64,000 nucleotides of DNA from the NCBI GenBank assembly GCA_963747985.1, contig CAVVHG010000012.1, forward strand, positions 496,001-560,000, read 5' to 3'. Positions 19,028-27,078 of the stretch are shown here, piece after piece. The position numbers and the translations under genes are program-made. The DNA is from JACADW01 sp963747985. Its GTDB lineage: Bacteria; Acidobacteriota; UBA6911. Within the stretch, counting starts at the first letter, position 1, and each line of letters begins with the position of its first letter. The notes beneath the pieces are model-generated. The model searched no databases and was not told where the DNA came from. It saw only the letters and a list, made by a program, of their open reading frames with translations.

Positions 19028-20935
19028 CTACTCCGCGACGAACACGCGGTTTCCGCCGCGCACCTTTGCGATGTACATGGCGCGGTCGGCTTTTTCCACC
19101 AGCTCTTCGGCCGTGTCGAGGTCGGTGCATTCGGCAATGCCGATGCTCGCCGTGATCATGCCGCGGAAGTTGTCGCTGAGTTTCCCCCGGATTCTCTCCA
19201 CCACGATCTGTGCGTTGAACCTGTTTGTCGAGGGCATGACGATCGTGAATTCGTCGCCGCCGTAGCGGTAGCAGGAATCCACGTTGGAACGGACGAGCCC
19301 CTGCAGGAGATCGGCTGTTTCCTTTAGCGCCCTGTCGCCGCTCAAATGCCCGCGGGTATCGTTGTATTGCTTCAGACCGTCGAGATCGAAGAAGCAGAGA
19401 GAAAGCCGGTGACCGAAGCGGCGGCTGCGCTCGATCTCCGCTGCCAGAACGGCGAAGAAGTGACGCTTGTTGAACAAACCCGTGAGTTCGTCCGTGATGG
19501 ACAGAGCCTCAAGGCGTTCCTGCAGCAGGACGTTTTCCGTCACGTCACGTGCCAGGCAGAGGAACCCTATGGGGCGGTTTTCCGGGTCCAGTGCCCTCTG
19601 GAATGTGACATCTAGGAACGAATTCGCCTTGGTTCCCGAGTGGGGCAGCTTGCGGCGTTCCAAAGACATCCGCGCCGGATCATCAAGGTAGGCTGCCAGA
19701 TCCTTCCGGAATTCCTCGTTGTTGAACAGATCTGTGACGTGTTTGCCCAGCATTTCCTGCTGGGAGAGACTGAAAACCGGTTCAGACCCGGCGCTGCTGG
19801 TCATCACACGCCCGCTGAGATCGGTTGAGACCACCGCCTGGTCTTTTGCCGACTCGAGGACGGCCTGCATGTATTCCTTCGATTGCTCGGCGTGTTTGAA
19901 CGCCCTCAGGTTGTCGAACGCGGTCGCGATCACGGAAACCACGCCGTCCATAATATCGATGTCCTCTGACGGGAAGGCGTCCAGCCGTTGGCTGGCCAGG
20001 CATAGCACTCCCAGCGGTTTGTTTCGCAGGCGAATGGGAACCGCCAACTGGCTGGCTATCCCCTCGCAGCACAGGGACTCGGAGGACGCGGATTCGAGGC
20101 AGTTGTTATTGCACAAGGTTTGTCCCTGCCTGACGCAATCCTCCACGATTCTTGGCGTGCAACCGCAGGTGGCCTGGTGCTGGGTGGTGCGGTGGGCGCA
20201 ACCCGCAAGGTAAAGAGTCTCCTGCTTCAGGCCCATGGTCCAGAGCTGGACCAGGTCGTAATTGAAGCCGCTTCGCAGCAATTCCGGGGCCGCCCCGAGG
20301 AACTCATCGAGATCTTCAAGCATTACGGCCTGGCGCGCGATTTCGCTGACCATGGAGAGCTGGCGACCGCGTCTCTGTTCCAGGTAGTGGGCATCAGAGT
20401 TCTCGATGGCAAGAGCCAGGTGCTGGCCCACGTAGTCGAGATATTCGTGGTCGGGGCGGTCCGGCTGAGCGCCGCGGAGCAGGCTGACAACGAGGATGCC
20501 CTTCATGTTGCCGTTGAGCGTCAAGGGCAGATACATGACGCATCCCGCCCCCGGCTGCAGAAGGTGTTCCTGTTCGACCGCATCGTAGTCCGAGGGGCTG
20601 CGCAGATTCACGATCAGCTTCTTCCGCTGAGCGATGCAACGGCGCAGACGCGACTTGCCGAGGATGATTATCCTCGGGCCGGTCCAGGCGGCCTGTCCGG
20701 CCTCCTCCGTCGAGAATAGGGTTACAGTCGAGTCGTTCGCCCTGTGCTGAACGAAGCTGACCTGGCCGAGCGCAAAACGGGCGGCCAGCAGCTCTCTGCA
20801 ACCACGCAGGATGTCGCTGAGCCTCAGAGAACTATGCAGAGCAGCCGCGACGGCTGATTCCGCTGCCGGGAATGGAGACTCTGGGGGTGTCGATCGGGTG
20901 ACCTGGGTTTCGAGTAGGAAGGAGTCCGCTTTCAT
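19028..20935 (-). CDS. GAF-GAF-PAS diguanylate cyclase (GGDEF)
   Basis: 635 residues with no membrane segment. Two GAF-like domains come first (one ending VVSLLRGAQPDRPDHEYLDYVG, one with VPIRLRNKPLGVLCLA and Cys-rich stretches CGCTP and CNNNC between). A PAS domain follows (AVVSTDLSGRVMTSS), then GGDEF with FDLDGLKQYND and an intact YGGDEF active site. The RxxD inhibitory site 5 residues before GGDEF is replaced by SNVD, so product inhibition is probably absent. I start at ATG 20935; upstream in-frame codons are not domain-like. The role is c-di-GMP synthesis in response to a small cytosolic ligand; the Cys clusters could bind metal or sense redox state. Confidence 0.88.
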   Translation of the reverse strand: MKADSFLLETQVTRSTPPESPFPAAESAVAAALHSSLRLSDILRGCRELLAARFALGQVSFVQHRANDSTVTLFSTEEAGQAAWTGPRIIILGKSRLRRCIAQRKKLIVNLRSPSDYDAVEQEHLLQPGAGCVMYLPLTLNGNMKGILVVSLLRGAQPDRPDHEYLDYVGQHLALAIENSDAHYLEQRRGRQLSMVSEIARQAVMLEDLDEFLGAAPELLRSGFNYDLVQLWTMGLKQETLYLAGCAHRTTQHQATCGCTPRIVEDCVRQGQTLCNNNCLESASSESLCCEGIASQLAVPIRLRNKPLGVLCLASQRLDAFPSEDIDIMDGVVSVIATAFDNLRAFKHAEQSKEYMQAVLESAKDQAVVSTDLSGRVMTSSAGSEPVFSLSQQEMLGKHVTDLFNNEEFRKDLAAYLDDPARMSLERRKLPHSGTKANSFLDVTFQRALDPENRPIGFLCLARDVTENVLLQERLEALSITDELTGLFNKRHFFAVLAAEIERSRRFGHRLSLCFFDLDGLKQYNDTRGHLSGDRALKETADLLQGLVRSNVDSCYRYGGDEFTIVMPSTNRFNAQIVVERIRGKLSDNFRGMITASIGIAECTDLDTAEELVEKADRAMYIAKVRGGNRVFVAE

Positions 20936-21093
20936 CGCCTGCCGAATAGGAACGCCCTCTGAGCAGCCAGACGCGTGAGGCAGCCTCCCGCGAACAGGCA
21001 CTCTCGTCGGGTTGACAAGGGAACACCCCGGCCTAAAATGCCGGAGTGCACTGGCAGACGGGCCACCGGGATATGACACGTCCCCTGGCCACG

Positions 21094-22296
21094 TTATTGG
21101 TGCCTGCAGTCCCTGAAATACGAGGCGATCGCCGCGCTCCACGCGCTCAACTGCTCACCCGGTACTCCTCCTGCCTGCGCCATGTCCGCTTTACCGCCGC
21201 CTCTGCCACCAAGAGCGGCCGCAGCCTGCCTGATCGCCAGCCCGCAATCGCCTGATACGTCAGCACTCCTGGCGACCACGACCTGGGCGGAACCGTGGAC
21301 GGTGCCCAGGATGGCGACGACACTGTCGCCAGAAGTGAGCTTACGAGCCAGGATCTTTACGTGCTCGAGATCCCGGTGATCGAAATTCCGGCAAACTGTG
21401 ATCGGACGAATAGACTTATCGGCAGAAGCGAGCAATTCCAACGCTTCGATTTCGAGCATCTTTTCGGTAAGACGCGCGTTTTCCCGCTGCAATTGTGATC
21501 GCTCGTCGAGAAGCTTTCCCGCCAGACGGGGAAGGTCCGGTGCTTGGGCGGAAAATTGACCGCCGAGCTGATCCAACAGGTCCCGTGCCTGGCGCAGGGC
21601 AGTGAGCGCCCTGCCGCCGCATACGAACTCGATCCTCGTCATCCCCTTGTAGTGCTCCCAGCCGAGCACTGCTATCAAGCCGATCTCGCCTGTACGCCCG
21701 ACATGGGTTCCGCCGCAGGGGGACCGGTCGAAACCCTCGATGTCGATCACCCGGACCTCCCCTTGCCGTTGCGGTTCTTTGCGCAGGCCGAGGCTGGAGA
21801 GCTCCTCCGGAGGTGCATTGATGACTGTAACCGGCCGATCCTCGAAGACCGTCCGTGTGGCCAGGGCCTCGGCCGCCCGGATCTGCTCCGGGGAGGGCCG
21901 TGCGATTTCTATGTCGATGGTCGATGTTTCCCGCCCGAGATGGAAAGAAGCCGTTGCGGCTTCGGCTGCCCTCAGGAATGCCTGTGACAGGATGTGCTGC
22001 CCGGAATGTTGTTGCATGTGGTCGAATCGCCGCTTCCGGTCGACCCGGCCGGTGACCGCCCCCGGAGGGAGGGATGTGTCGAGGATATGGAGGATCGTTC
22101 CGGAGAGCGTCTCCTCAACCTCGAGCACTCTTGCCGTTCCCAGGGTGCCGGTGTCGCAGGGTTGTCCTCCTGAGGCCGGGTAGAAAGCGGTCCGGTCCAG
22201 TTCGGCTGCCACCTTGCCGTCGCGCGCCTCCTGCGTCAGGACCATCGCGGTGAAACTCAGCAGGTAGGAATCGTGGTAGTACAGTCGCTCGGTCAT
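21094..22296 (-). CDS. Alanyl-tRNA editing protein (AlaX-L type with DHHA1 domain)
   Basis: 400 residues from ATG 22296, which has an AGGA site; an upstream start at 22320 is less likely. The editing domain carries zinc ligands HSGQH (His97, His101) and CGGTHVG near residue 195. The N-terminus shows FYPASGGQPCDTG, as in the AlaRS/AlaX editing fold. The C-terminal third is DHHA1-like, with a Gly-rich GGRGGGKADMAQAGG. The protein deacylates Ser- or Gly-tRNA(Ala) in trans. It lies downstream of threonine synthase on the same strand, separated by a repeat-rich 106-bp spacer. Confidence 0.9.
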   Translation of the reverse strand: MTERLYYHDSYLLSFTAMVLTQEARDGKVAAELDRTAFYPASGGQPCDTGTLGTARVLEVEETLSGTILHILDTSLPPGAVTGRVDRKRRFDHMQQHSGQHILSQAFLRAAEAATASFHLGRETSTIDIEIARPSPEQIRAAEALATRTVFEDRPVTVINAPPEELSSLGLRKEPQRQGEVRVIDIEGFDRSPCGGTHVGRTGEIGLIAVLGWEHYKGMTRIEFVCGGRALTALRQARDLLDQLGGQFSAQAPDLPRLAGKLLDERSQLQRENARLTEKMLEIEALELLASADKSIRPITVCRNFDHRDLEHVKILARKLTSGDSVVAILGTVHGSAQVVVARSADVSGDCGLAIRQAAAALGGRGGGKADMAQAGGVPGEQLSAWSAAIASYFRDCRHQ

Positions 22297-22330
22297 CGTA
22301 TATCCTCGGGAAAGGAACACAGAACTTATG

Positions 22331-22402
22331 ATCTGGAATCCGGGATTCCGTGCCTCTTCCGACCCGGCATTGTTCGGATTCCAGATTCCTTATTCCAGAT
22401 TC
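22331..22402. repeat. Intergenic inverted and direct repeats between thrC and the alaX-type gene
   Basis: A perfect 12-bp inverted repeat (ATCTGGAATCCG at 22331-22342, CGGATTCCAGAT at 22375-22386) overlaps a direct repeat TTCCAGATTC (22379-22388 and 22393-22402). It lies just after the threonine synthase stop and could act as a terminator or an mRNA-stabilising hairpin. Confidence 0.6.
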
Positions 22403-23566
22403 TCAGTGCAGGACGTCGAGATACTTCAGCCCCGACGCGGTGTTGAACATGACGACCTTCTCCCCGGCCGAGATCCATCCCCGTTTGACGAGCCGGCGCA
22501 GAGCTGGAAGACAGGCAGCACCTTCGGGGCAGAGGAAAATCCCTTCCAGGTTCCCGCACAGTCGTACGGCATCGACCAGCTCCTCGTCCTCCACTGCGAC
22601 GGCCGTTCCGTGGCTTTGGTAGAGGGCCTCGAGCATGAGGAAATCGCCGATGGCACGGGGAACGCGCAATCCCGACGCGACTGTCCGGGCGTTCTGCCAG
22701 GGCTCGGCCTGGCGCGCCCCTTTGTCGAACGCCCGTACGATCGGTGCACAGCCTGCAGATTGGACCGAAACCATCCGTGGGCGCGCGCAGCCGATCCAGC
22801 CCAACTTTTCCATCTCATGGAACGCTTTCCACATTCCGATCAGGCCGGTTCCCCCGCCGGTAGGGTACAAGATCACGTCAGGCAATTCCCAGGTGAACTG
22901 CTCGGCCAGCTCAAATCCCATCGTCTTCTTCCCCTCGATCCGGTAGGGTTCTTTGAGGGTGGAAACGTCAAACCAGCCCTCAGCATCCTTCCGTTCCGCG
23001 ACGATCCTGCCGCAGTCGGTGATGAGGCCGGGCACGAGGGTCACATGCGCGCCGAACACCTCCGCTTCCCGGATGTTGGCGCGCGGTGTGTCATCCGGCA
23101 TGAATATCCAGGACTCGAGGCCCGCATGGGCGGCATAGGCGGCCAGCGCGCCCGCCGCGTTCCCCGCGGAAGGGATTGCGAGCTTGCGGATACCCAGCTC
23201 CCTCGCCATGCTGACGGCTGCGCAGAGTCCGCGCGCCTTGAAGGAACCGGTCGGGTTTCCCGCCTCTTCCTTTATGTACAGCCGATCCAGCCCCAGCTGC
23301 CTGCCCAGCCGCCGGGCGTGCACGAGCGGCGTGAAGCCTTCTCCCAGGGTTATGACATTCGACGGATCCTGAACCGGAAGCATTTCCCGGTACCGCCACA
23401 TTGTTTCGGGCCGCCCCGCGAGGGCCTCGGGACGGAATCCCCGCGCCGCCTCCTCCAGATCATAGGTTGCCAGAAGCGGTGACCCGCACGTGCAGAGACC
23501 ATACACCTGGCCGGCGGGATAGGATGCGGAACATTTCGGACAGACAAGTAGCTTCAAGTAGCTCAT
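22403..23566 (-). CDS. thrC: Threonine synthase
   Basis: 387 residues. The PLP enzyme converts O-phosphohomoserine to threonine. The Schiff-base lysine lies in NPTGSFKARG (~residue 108), with PSAGNAAGALAAYAA and TGGGTGLIGMWKAF phosphate-binding loops. The N-terminus carries a short Cys motif (CPKC...CTCG), a zinc ribbon-like extension seen in one class of threonine synthases. It is divergent from hslV with 145 bp between. Related fold type II enzymes cannot be wholly excluded, but the length and N-terminal motif favour ThrC. Confidence 0.88.
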   Translation of the reverse strand: MSYLKLLVCPKCSASYPAGQVYGLCTCGSPLLATYDLEEAARGFRPEALAGRPETMWRYREMLPVQDPSNVITLGEGFTPLVHARRLGRQLGLDRLYIKEEAGNPTGSFKARGLCAAVSMARELGIRKLAIPSAGNAAGALAAYAAHAGLESWIFMPDDTPRANIREAEVFGAHVTLVPGLITDCGRIVAERKDAEGWFDVSTLKEPYRIEGKKTMGFELAEQFTWELPDVILYPTGGGTGLIGMWKAFHEMEKLGWIGCARPRMVSVQSAGCAPIVRAFDKGARQAEPWQNARTVASGLRVPRAIGDFLMLEALYQSHGTAVAVEDEELVDAVRLCGNLEGIFLCPEGAACLPALRRLVKRGWISAGEKVVMFNTASGLKYLDVLH

Positions 23567-23616
23567 GTTTCACTCGCTTCCGCGGATCACCCGGCCAGGG
23601 CCGGCGATGGGGCCCT

Positions 23617-23660
23617 CGCCGCCGGTGCGGACGCCGCACGCTCCGGCGAGGCGCTCCCAC
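23617..23660. repeat. 44-bp structured intergenic repeat, copy 1
   Basis: This GC-rich element matches 26835-26878 at all but about 7 of 44 positions. It folds as nested stems: CTCGCCG (23615-23621) with CGGCGAG (23644-23650), and GTGCGG (23625-23630) with CCGCAC (23634-23639) around an ACG loop. It lies between thrC and the hslV promoter. Confidence 0.65.
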
Positions 23661-23673
23661 AGAGGCATACAAT

Positions 23674-23703
23674 TTGACAGCGAATTCCGGCGGTGTCTAT
23701 ACT
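23674..23703 (+). promoter_or_regulatory. Strong sigma70-like promoter for hslVU
   Basis: TTGACA (23674-23679, perfect -35) and TATACT (23698-23703, 5/6 -10) are separated by 18 bp. The -10 ends only 8 nt before the hslV ATG at 23712, so transcription should begin at or just before the start codon. Confidence 0.75.
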
Positions 23704-23711
23704 CGCATGTG

Positions 23712-24257
23712 ATGAAGCCATCGCAGCAGTCTTATCATGGAACCACTGTCCTGCTCGTCAAGCGGGGCAATCGAACGGCCATTGCCGGGGATGGGCAGGT
23801 CACGCTGGGCGATACCGTGATCAAGAAGAGCGCCCGGAAGATCCGGAGGCTGCACAACGGCCGCGTCCTCGTCGGTTTCGCCGGATCGACGGCGGATGCT
23901 TTCGCCCTGTTCTCCCGCCTCGAAGCCAGGCTGGAGGAGTTCCACGGAAACCTGAATCGGGCGGCGGTGGAACTGGCACAGGAGTGGCGTACCGACCGCG
24001 CTCTGAGGCATCTCGAAGCATTGCTGCTCGCAACAGACGGAAAGTCCACATATCTGATATCCGGTACGGGCGACGTGATCGAACCGGATGACGGGATCCT
24101 GGCCATCGGCTCCGGCGGGCCGTACGCACTCGCAGCCGCAAGGGCTTTGATGCGCTCCACGAAGATGCCGGCTAAACAGATTGCCCGCGAGAGTCTGCAG
24201 ATCACCAGCGAGATCTGCATTTTCACAAATTCCGAGATACACGTCGAAGAACTGTAA
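23712..24257 (+). CDS. hslV: ATP-dependent protease proteolytic subunit HslV
   Basis: 181 residues. The catalytic threonine is Thr11 in HGTTVLLV, exposed after removal of the propeptide MKPSQQSYHG. The conserved core AGDGQVTLGDTVIKKSARKI and FAGSTADAFALFSRLE confirm HslV. ATG 23712 is the only start before the Thr that fits. There is no room for a Shine-Dalgarno between the -10 box and the ATG, so the transcript looks leaderless. hslU follows after 20 bp, forming the HslVU (ClpYQ) protease that degrades misfolded and regulatory proteins. Confidence 0.95.
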   Translation: MKPSQQSYHGTTVLLVKRGNRTAIAGDGQVTLGDTVIKKSARKIRRLHNGRVLVGFAGSTADAFALFSRLEARLEEFHGNLNRAAVELAQEWRTDRALRHLEALLLATDGKSTYLISGTGDVIEPDDGILAIGSGGPYALAAARALMRSTKMPAKQIARESLQITSEICIFTNSEIHVEEL

Positions 24258-24277
24258 AGCCTTTTCCTGGACCGAGA

Positions 24278-25675
24278 ATGCGCGACAACTATTCGGCAGT
24301 TCCGGCGCGCCGTCGTGGGCTGGACGAAATGTCCCCGCGGCAGATCGTCGCCGAACTCGACAAGTACGTCATCGGACAGCGCGCGGCCAAGAAGGCGGTC
24401 GCGATTGCACTGCGCAACCGGATGCGGCGCCAGCGGCTTGACCCGGAGATGGCGGAGGAAATCGCGCCGAAAAACATCATCATGATCGGACCGACCGGCG
24501 TCGGGAAGACCGAGATCGCGCGCCGTCTCGCACGCCTGGCAAATTCACCATTCCTGAAGGTGGAAGCTACCAAGTACACGGAGGTCGGCTACGTCGGGCG
24601 GGACGTGGAGTCGATGGTGAGGGACCTGGTCGAAAACGCCGTGGAGATGGTGCGGACTGAGAAGATCTCCGAAGTCGAGGGCAAGGCGGAGCAGAACTGC
24701 GAGGAGCGCCTGCTGGACCTTCTCCTGCAGTCGGATCCACGAATACCTCGCGAGGCTTCTTCCCCGGCCGGCGGCGAGCTTCGACGACTCGATCGCGTCA
24801 GAGACCGGCTCCGGCGGAATCTGCGCTCGGGCCGGCTCAACCATCGCATCGTGGAACTGGAGGTGCGGGAACATCCCGTGATGCCCATGTCGTTCCAGGT
24901 GTTCGAGGGGGCGAGCATGGAGGAGTTCCAGCTGAACATGCGGGACTTCATGTCCGGTCTCACGGAGGGAAAGCCGAAGAAGCGCCGGATGAGAGTTGAG
25001 GAGGCGGCGGAATACATAATCCAGGAGGAAGAGCAGAAACTCGTCGACATGGAGCAGGTGGCGCGCATCGCCCTCGAGCGGGTAGAGCAGAGCGGGATCA
25101 TCTTTCTCGACGAGATCGACAAGGTTGCCGGCCGCGAATCAGGCCAGGGTCCCGACGTCAGCCGCGAAGGAGTGCAACGTGACATCCTCCCCATCGTCGA
25201 GGGAACCAATGTCGTGACGCGCTACGGCATGGTGCGCACGGACCACATTCTGTTCATTGCCGCCGGCGCGTTCCATGCGACAAAACCCTCCGATCTGATC
25301 CCGGAATTCCAGGGGAGGTTCCCGATCCGTGTGGAAATGAATTCGCTCGGCGAGGAGGATTTCGTCCGGATTCTGACGGAACCGCGCAACGCCCTGATCA
25401 AACAGTACCGGGCCCTGATGACGACCGAGAATGTTCGTCTCAGGTTTACCCGGGACGCCGTGCGCGAAATCGCGCGCCTGGCTTGCGTCGTGAACGAAAG
25501 CACCGAGAACATAGGTGCCAGGCGGCTGCACACCGTGATGGAGACACTGCTCGAGGAGATCTCCTTCAAGGGAGCAAGCCTGAAGAACAAGAACGTCCTC
25601 ATCGACGCCGGGTACGTGCGGGGGAAATTGGGTCGCACAGCCTCCGACAAGGACATGAGCCGCTACATTCTCTGA
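24278..25675 (+). CDS. hslU: ATP-dependent protease ATPase subunit HslU
   Basis: 465 residues. AAA+ unfoldase with Walker A GPTGVGKTE (71-79), Walker B IIFLDEIDK (middle), the substrate-pore motif GYVGRD, and the C-terminal tail ending DMSRYIL that docks into HslV. The intermediate I-domain is present (about 110-240). The last base of its stop (TGA 25673-25675) is the first base of the next start, suggesting coupling to the lipoprotein gene. Confidence 0.96.
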   Translation: MRDNYSAVPARRRGLDEMSPRQIVAELDKYVIGQRAAKKAVAIALRNRMRRQRLDPEMAEEIAPKNIIMIGPTGVGKTEIARRLARLANSPFLKVEATKYTEVGYVGRDVESMVRDLVENAVEMVRTEKISEVEGKAEQNCEERLLDLLLQSDPRIPREASSPAGGELRRLDRVRDRLRRNLRSGRLNHRIVELEVREHPVMPMSFQVFEGASMEEFQLNMRDFMSGLTEGKPKKRRMRVEEAAEYIIQEEEQKLVDMEQVARIALERVEQSGIIFLDEIDKVAGRESGQGPDVSREGVQRDILPIVEGTNVVTRYGMVRTDHILFIAAGAFHATKPSDLIPEFQGRFPIRVEMNSLGEEDFVRILTEPRNALIKQYRALMTTENVRLRFTRDAVREIARLACVVNESTENIGARRLHTVMETLLEEISFKGASLKNKNVLIDAGYVRGKLGRTASDKDMSRYIL

Positions 25676-26808
25676 TGGAAGATTCAGCCGCGGGCCAGAT
25701 CGATCACAGTCGGAAGATAGCAGAGGGCCGCCGGCACAGGCTGCCCGGCGCACTCTGCATTGCCGTCGCGCTCATCCTGCAGGGCTGCGCCAAGGTCGGG
25801 GCTCCCGTGCCGCCGCTGGTGAAGGTCCCCAGTCCGTCGACGGACCTTTCGGCGCAGGAGCGCTCCGACGGCATCACGCTGACAGTCTCGATGCCAACGC
25901 TGAATACCGACGGGTCCCCGGTGAGCAGCCTCAAGCAGATCGAGGTCTACAGGATAGTTGAAGCGGACAGACGCCCATGGCTGCCGCTCTCCCAGGAAGA
26001 ATTCCTGTGGCGTGCGGAGCGGATAATCGATATAAGCGACGACTTTTCGAGTCGCCTCCACGGCTCCGTGCTCGTGTTCAATGACGGTCAGCCTGCGGCA
26101 GGCAGGGAAGGGGCATATCAGAAGTCGTTTCGCTACGCACTCCGCTTCATCAACGCCAAGAACCAGACTGCAGGGCTGGGCAACCAGGTGGTCGTCGCTC
26201 CCGTGCCTCTGGCGCTCCCCCCTGCGGACCTGTCTTCGGAGGCCGGCCAGGACTTCGTGCGCATACGCTGGAGTCCTCCGGCGGAGAACGATGACGGGTC
26301 GCGTCCTGCCAGAATTGCAGGCTATAAGATCTATCGGACCGAAGACCCCAAGACTCCGTCGCCCGCGCCGCTCAACGACACTCTACTGCCCCAGCCGGAG
26401 TTTACAGATCGGAATTTTCAATTCGACAAGACCTACTATTATGTCGTGAGCGTTGTATCCAGCACTGAAAACCCCTACGCGGAAAGCCGAGCCTCAAAGC
26501 CTCTGGCGGTCGCGACCCTGGATACGTATCCGCCCGGCGCGCCGGGCGATTTTCACGCGGTCCTGGACCGCGGAATTGTGATTCTGCTGTGGACGGCGCC
26601 GGAGGTGCCCGATATCGCCGGATATCGAGTCTACCGTGCCGAAGGGGCCGACGGCGCTTTTCAGCCGCTCGTCAAGGGTGTGATCGCCCTCCTGAGCCAG
26701 CGGGACGAGACGGTCCAGCCCGGGAAACTATATCGGTACAGCGTAAGAGCGGTCGACACCCACGGTAACGAAGGACCGCCGGCCGAGGCGTCCGTAGAGA
26801 TCCCCTGA
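25675..26808 (+). CDS. Lipoprotein with tandem fibronectin type III domains
   Basis: 377 residues from ATG 25675, which overlaps the hslU stop by one base. After a basic N-terminus a hydrophobic segment ends in a lipobox, LILQGC, so it is probably lipid-anchored. Two or more Fn3-like domains follow, the later two with clear patterns (AGYKIYRTEDP...TYYYVVSVVSS and AGYRVYRAEGADGAFQPL...YRYSVRAVD). The function is unknown. Linkage to hslVU may be only positional. Confidence 0.8.
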   Translation: MEDSAAGQIDHSRKIAEGRRHRLPGALCIAVALILQGCAKVGAPVPPLVKVPSPSTDLSAQERSDGITLTVSMPTLNTDGSPVSSLKQIEVYRIVEADRRPWLPLSQEEFLWRAERIIDISDDFSSRLHGSVLVFNDGQPAAGREGAYQKSFRYALRFINAKNQTAGLGNQVVVAPVPLALPPADLSSEAGQDFVRIRWSPPAENDDGSRPARIAGYKIYRTEDPKTPSPAPLNDTLLPQPEFTDRNFQFDKTYYYVVSVVSSTENPYAESRASKPLAVATLDTYPPGAPGDFHAVLDRGIVILLWTAPEVPDIAGYRVYRAEGADGAFQPLVKGVIALLSQRDETVQPGKLYRYSVRAVDTHGNEGPPAEASVEIP

Positions 26809-26834
26809 GCCCCTGCCCTTACTGGGCGGATCCG

Positions 26835-26878
26835 CGCCGCCGGCGCGGACACGGCGCGCTTCGGCGAGGCGCCGCCAC
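26835..26878. repeat. 44-bp structured intergenic repeat, copy 2
   Basis: Second copy of the element at 23617-23660, in the 270-bp gap between the lipoprotein and carboxylase genes. The inner stem keeps pairing where the T-A pair of copy 1 (23626/23638) is C-G here (26844/26856). One other stem position (26847/26853) is mismatched. Confidence 0.65.
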
Positions 26879-27078
26879 TCTGTCCCGCGAGGGTCCTTTC
26901 GCTCCGTGATATCGTGCGACCGCCAGCTGAAGCCGGAGGCCTACGGGCGTCGCCTTGTGGTACCATGCAGGGCAGACAGAGTGCGGGTGTTGGCGGGACT
27001 CCTCCGCGACCCGGAGGACTTCGTGAAACCTCAGTAGATCAATACAGGCTGGCATGACGCCCACGGGAGTAGATGACC

